Source of the DNA: Mesobacillus jeotgali
GTDB lineage: Bacteria > Bacillota > Bacilli > Bacillales > Cytobacillaceae
Assembly: GCF_014856545.2 (NCBI RefSeq)
Contig: NZ_CP109811.1
Coordinates: 1,854,001-1,918,000 of the forward strand
Reading direction: 5' to 3'
Length of the DNA stretch: 64,000 bases
Part shown: positions 1 through 6,930 of the stretch, piece after piece
Layout: the number at the start of each line of letters is the position of its first letter
How positions within the stretch are numbered: position 1 is the stretch's first letter
Program-made: the position numbers and the translations under genes
Notes under the pieces: generated by a model
The model's database searches: none
What the model was told of the DNA's origin: nothing
The model's input: the letters and a program-made list of their open reading frames with translations, nothing else

Positions 1-1
1 G

Positions 2-382
2 CGTATGCGTAAAATCAGCAATCTGAAGTTCAATACGCCAATCCACAAGAACGCTCCGCATGAGGAAGCTGATCTGTTGATCGTAGGTTTCAACTCTACA
101 AGAGGTGCAATTGAAGAGGCAATGGGAAGACTTGAGAAGGATGGCCTGAAAGTTAACCACGCACATGTGCGCCTGGTACATCCATTCCCTGCTGATGAAA
201 TGATGCAGCTTGTACAATCTGCAAAGAAAGTTGCAGTTATTGAAAACAATGCGACAGGACAGCTGGCAAACATCATGAAGATGAATGTCGGAAGTCATGA
301 GAAGATCCATAAGATCCTCAAGTATGACGGAAATCCATTCTTGCCGCAGGAAGTCCACACAAAATGCAAGGAGTTGTTCTAG
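2..382 (+). CDS. korA: 2-oxoglutarate/2-oxoacid:ferredoxin oxidoreductase alpha subunit, C-terminal part
   Basis: This is the C-terminal end of the alpha subunit of a two-subunit 2-oxoacid:ferredoxin oxidoreductase, which makes acyl-CoA, CO2 and reduced ferredoxin from a 2-oxoacid. About 126 residues are visible. They include the late transketolase-like domain with 'VHPFPADEM' and 'AVIENNATGQLA', which is typical of KorA. The frame is open to the left edge, so the ATG at base 5 is internal and the gene starts outside the window. The stop is followed at once by korB, whose ribosome site lies inside the last codons, so the pair is translationally coupled. korAB upstream of miaB is the usual arrangement in Bacillus. 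The substrate cannot be read from this fragment. Confidence 0.88.
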   Translation, partial: RMRKISNLKFNTPIHKNAPHEEADLLIVGFNSTRGAIEEAMGRLEKDGLKVNHAHVRLVHPFPADEMMQLVQSAKKVAVIENNATGQLANIMKMNVGSHEKIHKILKYDGNPFLPQEVHTKCKELF

Positions 383-383
383 G

Positions 384-1250
384 ATGGCGACTTTTAAAGA
401 ATTTCGCAATAATGTAAAACCAAACTGGTGCCCAGGCTGCGGCGACTTCTCTGTCCAGGCGGCTATGCAGCGTGCTGCTGCCAATGTGGGTTTAGAGCCT
501 GAAGACCTGGCAGTAATCTCTGGTATCGGCTGTTCAGGCCGTATCTCTGGATACATCAACTCATACGGTTTCCACGGAATTCATGGCCGTGCACTTCCAA
601 TCGCTCAGGGCGTGAAGATGGCCAACCGTGATTTGACAGTCATCGCTTCCGGCGGTGATGGAGACGGCTTCGCGATCGGAATGGGACATACAGTCCATGC
701 GATCCGCCGTAACGTTAATATCACTTACATTGTCATGGATAACCAGATTTACGGTTTGACGAAGGGACAAACTTCCCCACGTTCGGCTGCTGGATTCAAG
801 ACAAAATCAACTCCTGCAGGTTCCATCGAGCAGGCTATTTCTCCAATGGAATTGGCTTTGACAGCTGGCGCTACTTTCGTGGCACAAAGCTTCTCGACAG
901 ACCTTAAGGATTTGACTGCGCTGATCGAGGCTGGAATCAAGCATGAAGGGTTCTCACTAATCAACGTATTCAGCCCTTGTGTAACTTACAACAAGGTAAA
1001 TACTTACGATTGGTTCAAGGAAAACTTGACAAAGCTTAGCGATATCGAAGGATACGATCCTTCAAACCGTGAAGCAGCCATGCAGACATTGATGGAACAT
1101 AAGGGATTGGTTACAGGATTAATCTATCAAGATACAGAGCGTAAGTCTTATCAGGATCTGGTAAGCGGTTATTCTGAAACTCCTTTATCAAAAGCAGATC
1201 TTAAGCTTGATCAAGCTCATTTTGACAAGCTGGTTGCTGAATTCATGTAA
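384..1250 (+). CDS. korB: 2-oxoglutarate/2-oxoacid:ferredoxin oxidoreductase beta subunit
   Basis: The beta subunit carries thiamine diphosphate and an Fe-S centre and works with KorA in CoA-dependent oxidative decarboxylation of 2-oxoacids. The 288-residue length matches the family. 'WCPGCGDF' near residue 15 supplies early cysteines. The TPP/Mg motif is 'GGDGDGF' followed about 30 residues later by 'MDNQIYGLTKGQ'. I chose the ATG at 384, one base after the korA stop and about 10 bases after AAGGAG. The frame extends further upstream inside korA, but that extension is not needed. A strong terminator follows, so korAB ends here. Whether the true substrate is 2-oxoglutarate or another 2-oxoacid is uncertain. 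Confidence 0.93.
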   Translation: MATFKEFRNNVKPNWCPGCGDFSVQAAMQRAAANVGLEPEDLAVISGIGCSGRISGYINSYGFHGIHGRALPIAQGVKMANRDLTVIASGGDGDGFAIGMGHTVHAIRRNVNITYIVMDNQIYGLTKGQTSPRSAAGFKTKSTPAGSIEQAISPMELALTAGATFVAQSFSTDLKDLTALIEAGIKHEGFSLINVFSPCVTYNKVNTYDWFKENLTKLSDIEGYDPSNREAAMQTLMEHKGLVTGLIYQDTERKSYQDLVSGYSETPLSKADLKLDQAHFDKLVAEFM

Positions 1251-1270
1251 TAAGCGAAGTGAGTTTCAAT

Positions 1271-1305
1271 AAAACCCCAATCGTCGAGGATTGGGGTTTT
1301 ATTAT
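1271..1305 (+). terminator. Rho-independent terminator after korB
   Basis: A 12-bp stem, AAAACCCCAATC (1271-1282) with GATTGGGGTTTT (1289-1300), is followed by ATTATTCTT. It closes the korAB operon. Confidence 0.85.
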
Positions 1306-1440
1306 TCTTGTAAAATCAAGCTTATTGGGATCTTTTGTGATTAGTATCACTCCAATTAGATAATCTATAGGGTAATATAATTGACTAGGACGGCTTTTTT
1401 ATCAAGAAAGCTGTATTTCCATTGCCTGCTATTGTTTTCA

Positions 1441-1468
1441 TTGATTGAAGAGTTTATACTATTATAAT
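1441..1468 (+). promoter_or_regulatory. Candidate sigma-A promoter for miaB-ricA
   Basis: TTGATT (1441-1446) and TATAAT (1463-1468) are separated by 16 bp, about 120 bp upstream of the miaB ATG. The rest of the 1306-1591 gap is AT-rich and I see no other gene in it. Confidence 0.5.
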
Positions 1469-1591
1469 GTGTATATTTAATATTTTCAGGGTGATGCAGC
1501 CCTTTTTATCGTAGAAAGCAGAACTGTTAAAATAGCTCCGGCGAGGTTGAATCCTTCTGCCTGCTTGCTTTCTAATGAAAGGAGATCTGAA

Positions 1592-3136
1592 ATGAACGAG
1601 AATCAACGCTTGGAAGGCCAGAAAGTACAAACTGAAAATTCTTCGGACAAAAAATCCAGCAAGGATTACAGCAAGTACTTTGAAACAGTATATACAGCTC
1701 CATCATTGAAGGATGCAAAGAAACGCGGCAAAGAAGAAGTCAAGTACCATAAAGACTTTGACATCCCTGAAGAATTCATTGGTATGGGACAAGGGCGCAA
1801 ATTCTACATCCGTACATATGGATGCCAGATGAATGAGCATGACACAGAAGTCATGGCTGGTATATTCCTTGGTCTCGGATATGAACCTACTGACAGTGTC
1901 GAGGATGCGAATGTCATTCTACTGAATACATGTGCAATCAGGGAAAATGCTGAGAATAAGGTGTTTGGTGAACTTGGACATTTGAAGCACCTGAAAAGAG
2001 AAAAGCCAGATCTTCTATTGGGAGTATGCGGCTGCATGTCCCAGGAAGAATCGGTCGTTAACAAAATTCTCAAAACCTATAACCAGGTTGATATGATTTT
2101 TGGTACACATAATATCCATCGCCTGCCACATATTCTGCAGGAAGCATATATGTCCAAAGAAATGGTCGTTGAAGTCTGGTCCAAGGAAGGGGACGTAATC
2201 GAAAACCTTCCGAAGGTTCGCAAAGGGAACATCAAAGCGTGGGTGAACATCATGTATGGCTGCGATAAATTCTGCACATACTGCATCGTTCCCTATACGC
2301 GAGGCAAAGAGCGGAGCCGCCGTCCAGAAGACATCATTCAGGAGGTCCGTCAGCTTGCGGCCCAGGGCTATCAGGAAATTACCCTGCTTGGCCAGAATGT
2401 AAACGCGTATGGAAAAGATTTTACGGACATCGATTACGGTCTAGGGGACTTGATGGATGAAATGCGTAAGATCGATATTCCACGTGTGCGTTTTACAACA
2501 AGCCATCCGCGTGATTTTGACGATCCCCTGATTGAAGTGCTGGCTAAGGGCGGAAACTTGATGGATCACATCCATCTGCCTGTACAGTCAGGTTCTACAG
2601 ATGTATTGAAAATCATGGCCAGAAAATATACGAGGGAACAATACCTTGAGCTTGTACGCAAGATCAAGGCAGCTATTCCTAATGTCACATTAACAACAGA
2701 TATTATCGTGGGTTATCCGAATGAGACAGATGAGCAATTCGAGGAAACAATGTCTCTTGTTCGTGAAGTAGGATATGAATCAGCTTATACATTCATTTAC
2801 TCTCCAAGGGAAGGCACACCTGCCGCTAAAATGCAGGATAATGTCCCGATGGAAGTGAAGAAAGAGCGTCTTCAGCGCCTGAACGCACTAGTGAATGAGC
2901 AATCTGCACAGTCTATGAAGAAGTATCAGGATCAGATTGTTGAGGTATTGGTTGAAGGCGAAAGCAAAAACAACCCTGATGTACTGGCCGGGTATACAAG
3001 CAAGTTAAAGCTTGTCAATTTCGTCGGTCCGAAGTCGGCCATCGGTAAAATCGTCAAGGTTAAGATCACAGATGCAAAAACATGGTCATTAAACGGGGAA
3101 ATGGTAGAAGAAATACAACCAGTTGAGGTGAACTAA
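1592..3136 (+). CDS. miaB: tRNA-2-methylthio-N6-dimethylallyladenosine synthase (radical SAM)
   Basis: MiaB adds the methylthio group to i6A37 of tRNAs reading UNN codons, using two [4Fe-4S] clusters and SAM. The 514-residue protein has the long N-terminal tail seen in Bacillus MiaB. An MTTase domain follows with '[12 protein letters not shown]' and '[10 protein letters not shown]', then the radical-SAM motif '[15 protein letters not shown]' (CxxxCxxC), and a C-terminal TRAM domain. I chose the ATG at 1592 because GAAAGGAGAT lies 5-6 bases upstream. A TTG 45 bases earlier in frame has no such site. It is followed by ricA with a one-base gap. miaA, the preceding enzyme of the same modification pathway, lies at 29303. 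Confidence 0.96.
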   Translation: MNENQRLEGQKVQTENSSDKKSSKDYSKYFETVYTAPSLKDAKKRGKEEVKYHKDFDIPEEFIGMGQGRKFYIRTYGCQMNEHDTEVMAGIFLGLGYEPTDSVEDANVILLNTCAIRENAENKVFGELGHLKHLKREKPDLLLGVCGCMSQEESVVNKILKTYNQVDMIFGTHNIHRLPHILQEAYMSKEMVVEVWSKEGDVIENLPKVRKGNIKAWVNIMYGCDKFCTYCIVPYTRGKERSRRPEDIIQEVRQLAAQGYQEITLLGQNVNAYGKDFTDIDYGLGDLMDEMRKIDIPRVRFTTSHPRDFDDPLIEVLAKGGNLMDHIHLPVQSGSTDVLKIMARKYTREQYLELVRKIKAAIPNVTLTTDIIVGYPNETDEQFEETMSLVREVGYESAYTFIYSPREGTPAAKMQDNVPMEVKKERLQRLNALVNEQSAQSMKKYQDQIVEVLVEGESKNNPDVLAGYTSKLKLVNFVGPKSAIGKIVKVKITDAKTWSLNGEMVEEIQPVEVN

Positions 3137-3137
3137 G

Positions 3138-3575
3138 TTGGCAAAATACAATAAAGATGACATTATCCAGCGTTCAAGAGAAATCGCAAGAATGATTGCG
3201 GAAACAGAAGAAGTTGACTTTTTCAAACGTGCAGAAGCGCAAATCCATGAGAATGAAAAAGTGAAAACACTTATTTCTTCTATTAAAGGCCTTCAAAAAC
3301 AGGCTGTTAACTTTCAGCATTACGGAAAAACAGAAGCGTTGAAGAAGACGGAAGCAAAAATTGCTTCTTTAGAACAACAACTGGATGAAATTCCAGTAGT
3401 CCAGGAGTTCAAGCAATCGCAAATTGATGTTAATGAATTGCTTCAGCTAGTAGCTACAACAATTTCCAATACAGTTACAGATGAAGTAGTCGCAGCAACT
3501 GGCGGAGATGTACTTCGCGGCGAAACAGGTGCAGCTTTGAAAAACGAAGCAAGCTGCCATACGCACAACCATTAA
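3138..3575 (+). CDS. ricA: RicA/YmcA, subunit of the RicAFT (YmcA-YlbF-YaaT) complex
   Basis: RicA is a small helical protein that, with RicF and RicT, forms a complex required in B. subtilis for mRNA maturation with RNase Y and for competence, biofilm formation and sporulation. The 145-residue sequence is nearly all helix and charged heptads ('MAKYNKDDIIQRSREIARMI' at the start) and ends in a short Cys/His-rich tail ('ASCHTHNH'). In the known complex, cysteines of the partners bind [4Fe-4S] clusters. It starts with TTG at 3138, with GAGGTG just before it inside the miaB end. The miaB-ymcA-cotE order is the same as in B. subtilis, which supports the name. Confidence 0.9.
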   Translation: MAKYNKDDIIQRSREIARMIAETEEVDFFKRAEAQIHENEKVKTLISSIKGLQKQAVNFQHYGKTEALKKTEAKIASLEQQLDEIPVVQEFKQSQIDVNELLQLVATTISNTVTDEVVAATGGDVLRGETGAALKNEASCHTHNH

Positions 3576-3587
3576 TCATTGAAGAGT

Positions 3588-3620
3588 AAATGGCACCCGA
3601 TTATAGGGTGCCATTTTTTT
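3588..3620 (+). terminator. Rho-independent terminator after ricA
   Basis: AATGGCACCC (3589-3598) pairs with GGGTGCCATT (3606-3615) and is followed by a T-run. It ends the miaB-ricA operon. Confidence 0.85.
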
Positions 3621-3671
3621 ATTGTATAGGAAATTTTAAAAGCATTTTTGTGTGGATAACTACATGTGGGT

Positions 3672-3796
3672 GTCTTAATCCAGCTCCAGCGCCTAGCCCC
3701 TCGAGACGCTTCGGTTCTGCCAATGAAGTCAAAGAACGACTTCAATGTCAGGCCCTCCAGCGCTTGTCGGGGATGAACGAGGCGCTTGAGCTTTTT
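3672..3796. repeat. Structured intergenic repeat between ricA and cotE
   Basis: The element is bounded by imperfect inverted ends, AGCTCCAGCGCCT (3682-3694) and AGGCGCTTGAGCT (3780-3792), with one mismatch. It contains an internal perfect stem TGAAGTC (3724-3730) / GACTTCA (3738-3744). It lies between a terminator and the cotE promoter region, so it is not coding. The composition is GC-rich compared with its AT-rich flanks. I recall similar 'CCAGCTCCAGCGCCTAG' blocks as dispersed intergenic repeats of environmental Bacillus, but copy number cannot be judged from one window. A short open frame on each strand here is an accident of the palindrome. Confidence 0.6.
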
Positions 3797-3931
3797 GTTC
3801 TTCATTGGATCAGATAAGGGTCCTGTTGGGAAGGTGAGTGGACTGCTTCTCCAGTCTGGAGTATCTCTTTTCGGGGACTGCGATATGAAATCAATACAAT
3901 CTTAATTACCCATCAACTTTCTTCAATTGGG

Positions 3932-3958
3932 AACATTCAGCATGTATGGGCATACAAT
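3932..3958 (+). promoter_or_regulatory. Candidate sigma-E sporulation promoter for cotE
   Basis: CATACAAT (3951-3958) is a full match to the sigma-E -10 consensus CATACANT. AACATT (3932-3937) sits 13 bp upstream in the -35 position. B. subtilis cotE is transcribed from a sigma-E and a later sigma-K promoter. CATAGGATG at 4021-4029 could be the -10 of the second one, with weaker support. Confidence 0.45.
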
Positions 3959-4061
3959 GAACTATGCCTAAGTTTTTACCAGTGGTTCTAAAATTAATCG
4001 CACACTAGTCTAATATCACGCATAGGATGAATTGAAAAAGATTGAGGAGGTTTCGCTCGCA

Positions 4062-4604
4062 ATGGGAGATTACAGAGAGATTATTACGAAAGCCGTCGTA
4101 GCGAAGGGACGCAAATTCACGCAGTCCAATCATACGATCAACCCAGCGCATAATCCGAGCAGCATTCTGGGCGCTTGGGTCATAAACCATAAGTATAAGG
4201 CAAAAAAGGTAGGGAAAGTGGTTGAAGTAAACGGGTCTTACGAAGCCAACATCTGGTACTCCTTTGATGATAATACAAAAACTGAAGTAGTGACGGAGAA
4301 AGTAACTTACTGCGATGTCATCAAGCTGAAGTACCGTGACCCTGATTGCATGGATGATCATGATGTCCTTGTAGAGGTTCTGCAGCAGCCAAACTGTATC
4401 GAAGCGGTCATTTCGCCTAATGGCAACAAAATCATCGTTCACGTCGAGAGGGAATTCCTTGTGGAAGTCATTGGTGAAACGAAGGTATGCGTTGTCACTC
4501 ATCCAGGCGGATGCGATTGCGATGATGATGAGTGGGGCCATGGCCTCGATGATGACGAATTCGAAGACTTGAACCCAGACTTCCTCTTGGGAGAGGAAGA
4601 ATAA
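4062..4604 (+). CDS. cotE: Outer spore coat morphogenetic protein CotE
   Basis: CotE directs assembly of the outer spore coat on the forespore surface in the mother cell. The 180-residue protein begins '[19 protein letters not shown]', almost the same as the B. subtilis start. It keeps '[13 protein letters not shown]', 'LQQPNC' and the very acidic C-terminal tail (Asp/Glu-rich, ending LLGEEE) used for interaction with other coat proteins. I chose the ATG at 4062 because GAGGAGG lies 10 bases upstream. A TTG at 4032 in frame would place the ribosome site inside the gene. The tail here also carries 'GGCDCDDDE', which adds two cysteines. In B. subtilis the next gene is mutS. Here mutS lies 17 kb away. 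Confidence 0.97.
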   Translation: MGDYREIITKAVVAKGRKFTQSNHTINPAHNPSSILGAWVINHKYKAKKVGKVVEVNGSYEANIWYSFDDNTKTEVVTEKVTYCDVIKLKYRDPDCMDDHDVLVEVLQQPNCIEAVISPNGNKIIVHVEREFLVEVIGETKVCVVTHPGGCDCDDDEWGHGLDDDEFEDLNPDFLLGEEE

Positions 4605-4609
4605 CATCG

Positions 4610-4643
4610 AACTAGGAAGCTTTCACTTCCTAGTTTTTTTTTT
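4610..4643 (+). terminator. Rho-independent terminator after cotE
   Basis: AACTAGGAAG (4610-4619) pairs with CTTCCTAGTT (4626-4635), followed by about nine more T. Confidence 0.88.
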
Positions 4644-4679
4644 ACAATGAAACGAAAAAGGCGGAAAGAGATAGTCATT

Positions 4680-4736
4680 AAAAAAAGCACTGGGCATGGA
4701 AGCAGTTTAAAAAAATGGGCTTCTAATGGCCAGTGC
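4680..4736 (-). terminator. Possible terminator of the Fe-S protein gene
   Basis: On the minus strand GCACTGG pairs with CCAGTGC across a long loop (ends at 4730-4736 and 4687-4693) and is followed by a T-run. The long loop makes this only a fair candidate. Confidence 0.4.
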
Positions 4737-4756
4737 CTCTATTATAGCCCATTCAC

Positions 4757-5668
4757 TCAAAGGAAAAAATTGGGCTTTTTAATTGTGCTGCATATATGGC
4801 ATGCATCAGATTCTTCCCAGGCATGAAAGGAAGTGCCGCATTGTTTGCAAATGTTCTTACTCAAGCTATAAGAGACTGACGGAGCCTTGTGAACCTCTTG
4901 CTCAACTGTTATTGCGCTCGTTCTGCAAATGTCCAAGCATAAATGGCATCCGGTGCATTGGTTTTCATTCATTATAAGCTCGTTCTCCCCGAGGCTGAAT
5001 ACGCCAGAGGGACAAATATTAAAACAGGCTTCACATAGTGTGCACTCATCCTCGTTGATTTCCACTTTATAAAAAGACCAATCCTTGAACAGAAGGGAAG
5101 GTTTAAAATTGCTTTCATTGAAGCGCCATTTAACAGGTGTCACGGAAGAAAGAACAGTTTTCCTGCTGTCGGAAGAGAGCTTTGCAAAAAAGTCCCGTCT
5201 TGATAACCTTGGCTGCTCTTTTGGCTCCAGGACCAAATGGTTTGTAACCTGCAGGAGTTCAAGTGACATGGCGCCCAGGACTTCATTGGCCTGGCTGATT
5301 CGGTTTACTAACTTCGAATATAAAGAAGGCTGATAAATAAAGCGTATTCCTTTTTTATGGTAGTAAAGCAGTTCAGTTAAGCTTGGCAGCGGCGATTCCT
5401 GCTCGAGCAGAAGATGATCCTGGCTGACCTTTCTTGAAGGAGATTGTCCTTTGATAGCCTGTACAGGACAGGCTGTGATACAGACACCGCAGGAAGTGCA
5501 TCTTTTTTCATCAATCATCATTTTTTGATTCTCAAGCAGGATGGCTTCATCCGGGCATGCGTCAAAACAAGCTGAACAGGAACTCAGCGGGCTGATCGTC
5601 CTGGTGCAGGATTCTGAGATCTCCAGATCGTAACTAAGGCTTTCAAGCCAATTGGTTAACAGAGACAT
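4757..5668 (-). CDS. Multi-cluster 4Fe-4S ferredoxin-type protein with C-terminal zinc-ribbon-like motif
   Basis: The 303-residue soluble protein has four cysteine clusters of ferredoxin type: CSACFDACP, CTSCGVCITACP, CTLCEACFNICP and CTGCHLCLDICR. They are arranged as two pairs separated by about 110 residues without cysteines. A last motif, CKQCGTSF...CHIC, looks like a zinc ribbon or rubredoxin-like knuckle. It probably moves electrons for, or helps mature, the molybdoenzyme encoded by the divergent operon that starts at 5976. It has no signal peptide, so it is cytoplasmic. I chose the ATG at 5668 because GAGGTGA lies just upstream. A start at 5689 would swallow that site. The exact role is not established from sequence. 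Confidence 0.8.
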   Translation of the reverse strand: MSLLTNWLESLSYDLEISESCTRTISPLSSCSACFDACPDEAILLENQKMMIDEKRCTSCGVCITACPVQAIKGQSPSRKVSQDHLLLEQESPLPSLTELLYYHKKGIRFIYQPSLYSKLVNRISQANEVLGAMSLELLQVTNHLVLEPKEQPRLSRRDFFAKLSSDSRKTVLSSVTPVKWRFNESNFKPSLLFKDWSFYKVEINEDECTLCEACFNICPSGVFSLGENELIMNENQCTGCHLCLDICRTSAITVEQEVHKAPSVSYSLSKNICKQCGTSFHAWEESDACHICSTIKKPNFFL

Positions 5669-5869
5669 AATCGTCACCTCAGGGGGCATTATTCTATACT
5701 TTCATTTTACGATTAAACCTTTAAAAAAGAGGCGAGTTTGCCAGATATTCATACATATGTAAAAGAAAATTCACAAATGAAGTGCCGCTGAGTCACTATA
5801 TCCTCAGTCAAACCAGGAGAAATCAGTTATGTCGATAGAACTTATGGAGGATTCATTAAAGTTAATTTA
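5669..5869. other. Divergent intergenic region, Fe-S protein / torD
   Basis: No gene is seen here. It must hold the minus-strand promoter of the Fe-S protein gene (an AT-rich stretch around 5690-5730). The FNR-like sites for the other direction lie just to its right. Confidence 0.5.
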
Positions 5870-5885
5870 GGTGAATTCCTTCACA
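5870..5885 (+). promoter_or_regulatory. Candidate FNR/CRP-family operator 1 upstream of torD
   Basis: GGTGAATTCCTTCACA matches the Bacillus FNR consensus TGTGA-N6-TCACA at nine of ten defined positions. Its core GTGAA-N4-TTCAC is a perfect inverted repeat. It lies 91 bp upstream of the torD start, as expected for an oxygen-controlled respiratory operon. Confidence 0.55.
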
Positions 5886-5910
5886 TACTCAAGAGGGTTT
5901 CGCCACAGAA

Positions 5911-5926
5911 TGTATATTGTTTCACA
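5911..5926 (+). promoter_or_regulatory. Candidate FNR/CRP-family operator 2 upstream of torD
   Basis: TGTATATTGTTTCACA matches TGTGA-N6-TCACA with two mismatches in the left half. Its centre is 41 bp (about four helical turns) from operator 1, so both would face the same side of the DNA. TATAGT at 5940-5945 is a possible -10 element downstream. Confidence 0.4.
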
Positions 5927-5975
5927 AACTTTTATGCCATATAGTGAAGGTGTATTCGAAAGGTGGTGAATCCCG

Positions 5976-6590
5976 GTGATTGGATTAGATAACAAGAAAG
6001 AGTGTGCGAATGTTTTTTTAGTCCTTGCAGATTTATATAAACATCCAACTATAGAGATCTGGGATGAGATTAAGGAACAAGATCTTCTGAAGAAGCTGGA
6101 AGAATCGATCAAGAATCATTACAATCATACTTTTTCCTTAGAGGAAGTCTTGCCTGAAAGCTATGAAAAGTTTCAAGAATTATTCATGACCTCTATTGGA
6201 AGCATGCAAAAGCAGGCTGCCATTCCGGTTGAATCTTTGTATAAACCGTGGACACAGGACAAAACTTGTACACTTCCCTTTGCACGGGACAAAGGGTATA
6301 TCCTGGGTGATTCGGCGTTACATATCAATTTTCTGTTAGAAAAGCTAAAGATCGATATTCCTGTTGAATTACAGGGCATGCCGGACCACTTGGCTATCCT
6401 GCTGGAATTGCTGGCCTATTTCATAGAGCATGCTCCTGAACACTTTACAGCTGAATTTATGGATGATCATTTCGATTGGCTGGAAGAATTCGAATCGCAG
6501 CTTTCGCTGGTAACAGAGCACTCATTTTATCAGAGGTTGACAAGAATATTGATTGAGACCCTGCAGGCGCATCGAAATAATTACCTGTAG
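5976..6590 (+). CDS. TorD-family molybdoenzyme maturation chaperone
   Basis: TorD/DmsD-type chaperones bind the Tat signal of a molybdopterin enzyme and hold it until the cofactor is loaded. The 204-residue, all-helical protein has the family's 'PVESLYKPW', 'GDSALHINFLLEKL' and 'MPDHLAILLELLAYF' segments; the P-DH motif is characteristic. It begins with GTG at 5976 after AGGTGG. It is the first gene of the operon ahead of the Tat-signal-bearing catalytic subunit at 6931, its obvious client. Expression is probably controlled by the two FNR-like sites upstream. Confidence 0.85.
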   Translation: MIGLDNKKECANVFLVLADLYKHPTIEIWDEIKEQDLLKKLEESIKNHYNHTFSLEEVLPESYEKFQELFMTSIGSMQKQAAIPVESLYKPWTQDKTCTLPFARDKGYILGDSALHINFLLEKLKIDIPVELQGMPDHLAILLELLAYFIEHAPEHFTAEFMDDHFDWLEEFESQLSLVTEHSFYQRLTRILIETLQAHRNNYL

Positions 6591-6734
6591 ATCTTAAATT
6601 TTGGCTGTTTTCGCTTTGATTGCTGCATCTGGGCTCTTTTCGAGGAGACTCCCAGCTTCAAATGCGTAAAAAGGTTGTAAAAACAATAATGTTCCAAAAG
6701 CGTAAATCTGTTTAAGGTGGTGATGCTTTTAGTG
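6591..6734. other. Spacer between torD and the molybdoenzyme genes
   Basis: I see no gene, clear terminator or strong promoter here. TTGTAAAAACAA (6675-6686) is a short palindrome of unknown meaning. Confidence 0.4.
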
Positions 6735-6929
6735 ATGGACAATCTTTTGAAAAAAGCTATAATAACAGATTCAATTCCATCAGTCAGGAATTTTGCTAAA
6801 GAGTCAAAAAGATTAAACTTTAGCATTGTTGGAAGAAGCATCATGTTATCGAATGTGCCTGTGACAATGCAATATAGGCATTACATCCAATATGTTTTAC
6901 CGGTCGGGAGTAAAAGGAGGGCTAGTTAA
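6735..6929 (+). CDS. Possible small protein upstream of the molybdoenzyme (64 aa)
   Basis: I do not recognise this frame. It encodes a basic 64-residue peptide beginning 'MDNLLKKAIITDSIPSVRNF', with no cysteines and no clear membrane segment. AAGGTGGTGAT lies about 12 bases before the ATG. Its TAA at 6927-6929 ends one base before the ATG of the catalytic subunit, a spacing typical of coupled genes. Its last codons read through the ribosome site of that gene, however, which may be chance. It could be a small accessory protein of the operon or a spurious frame. Confidence 0.3.
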   Translation: MDNLLKKAIITDSIPSVRNFAKESKRLNFSIVGRSIMLSNVPVTMQYRHYIQYVLPVGSKRRAS

Positions 6930-6930
6930 A

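Noticed and set aside
3590..3817. Coding frames inside the ricA-cotE gap
   Set aside because: They run through a terminator and the palindromic repeat on both strands, as expected for a self-complementary element.
4005..4607. 200-residue frame antisense to cotE
   Set aside because: cotE is certain from its protein sequence, ribosome site and synteny. The opposite frame has no ribosome site and no recognisable features, and it is a shadow of cotE codon use.
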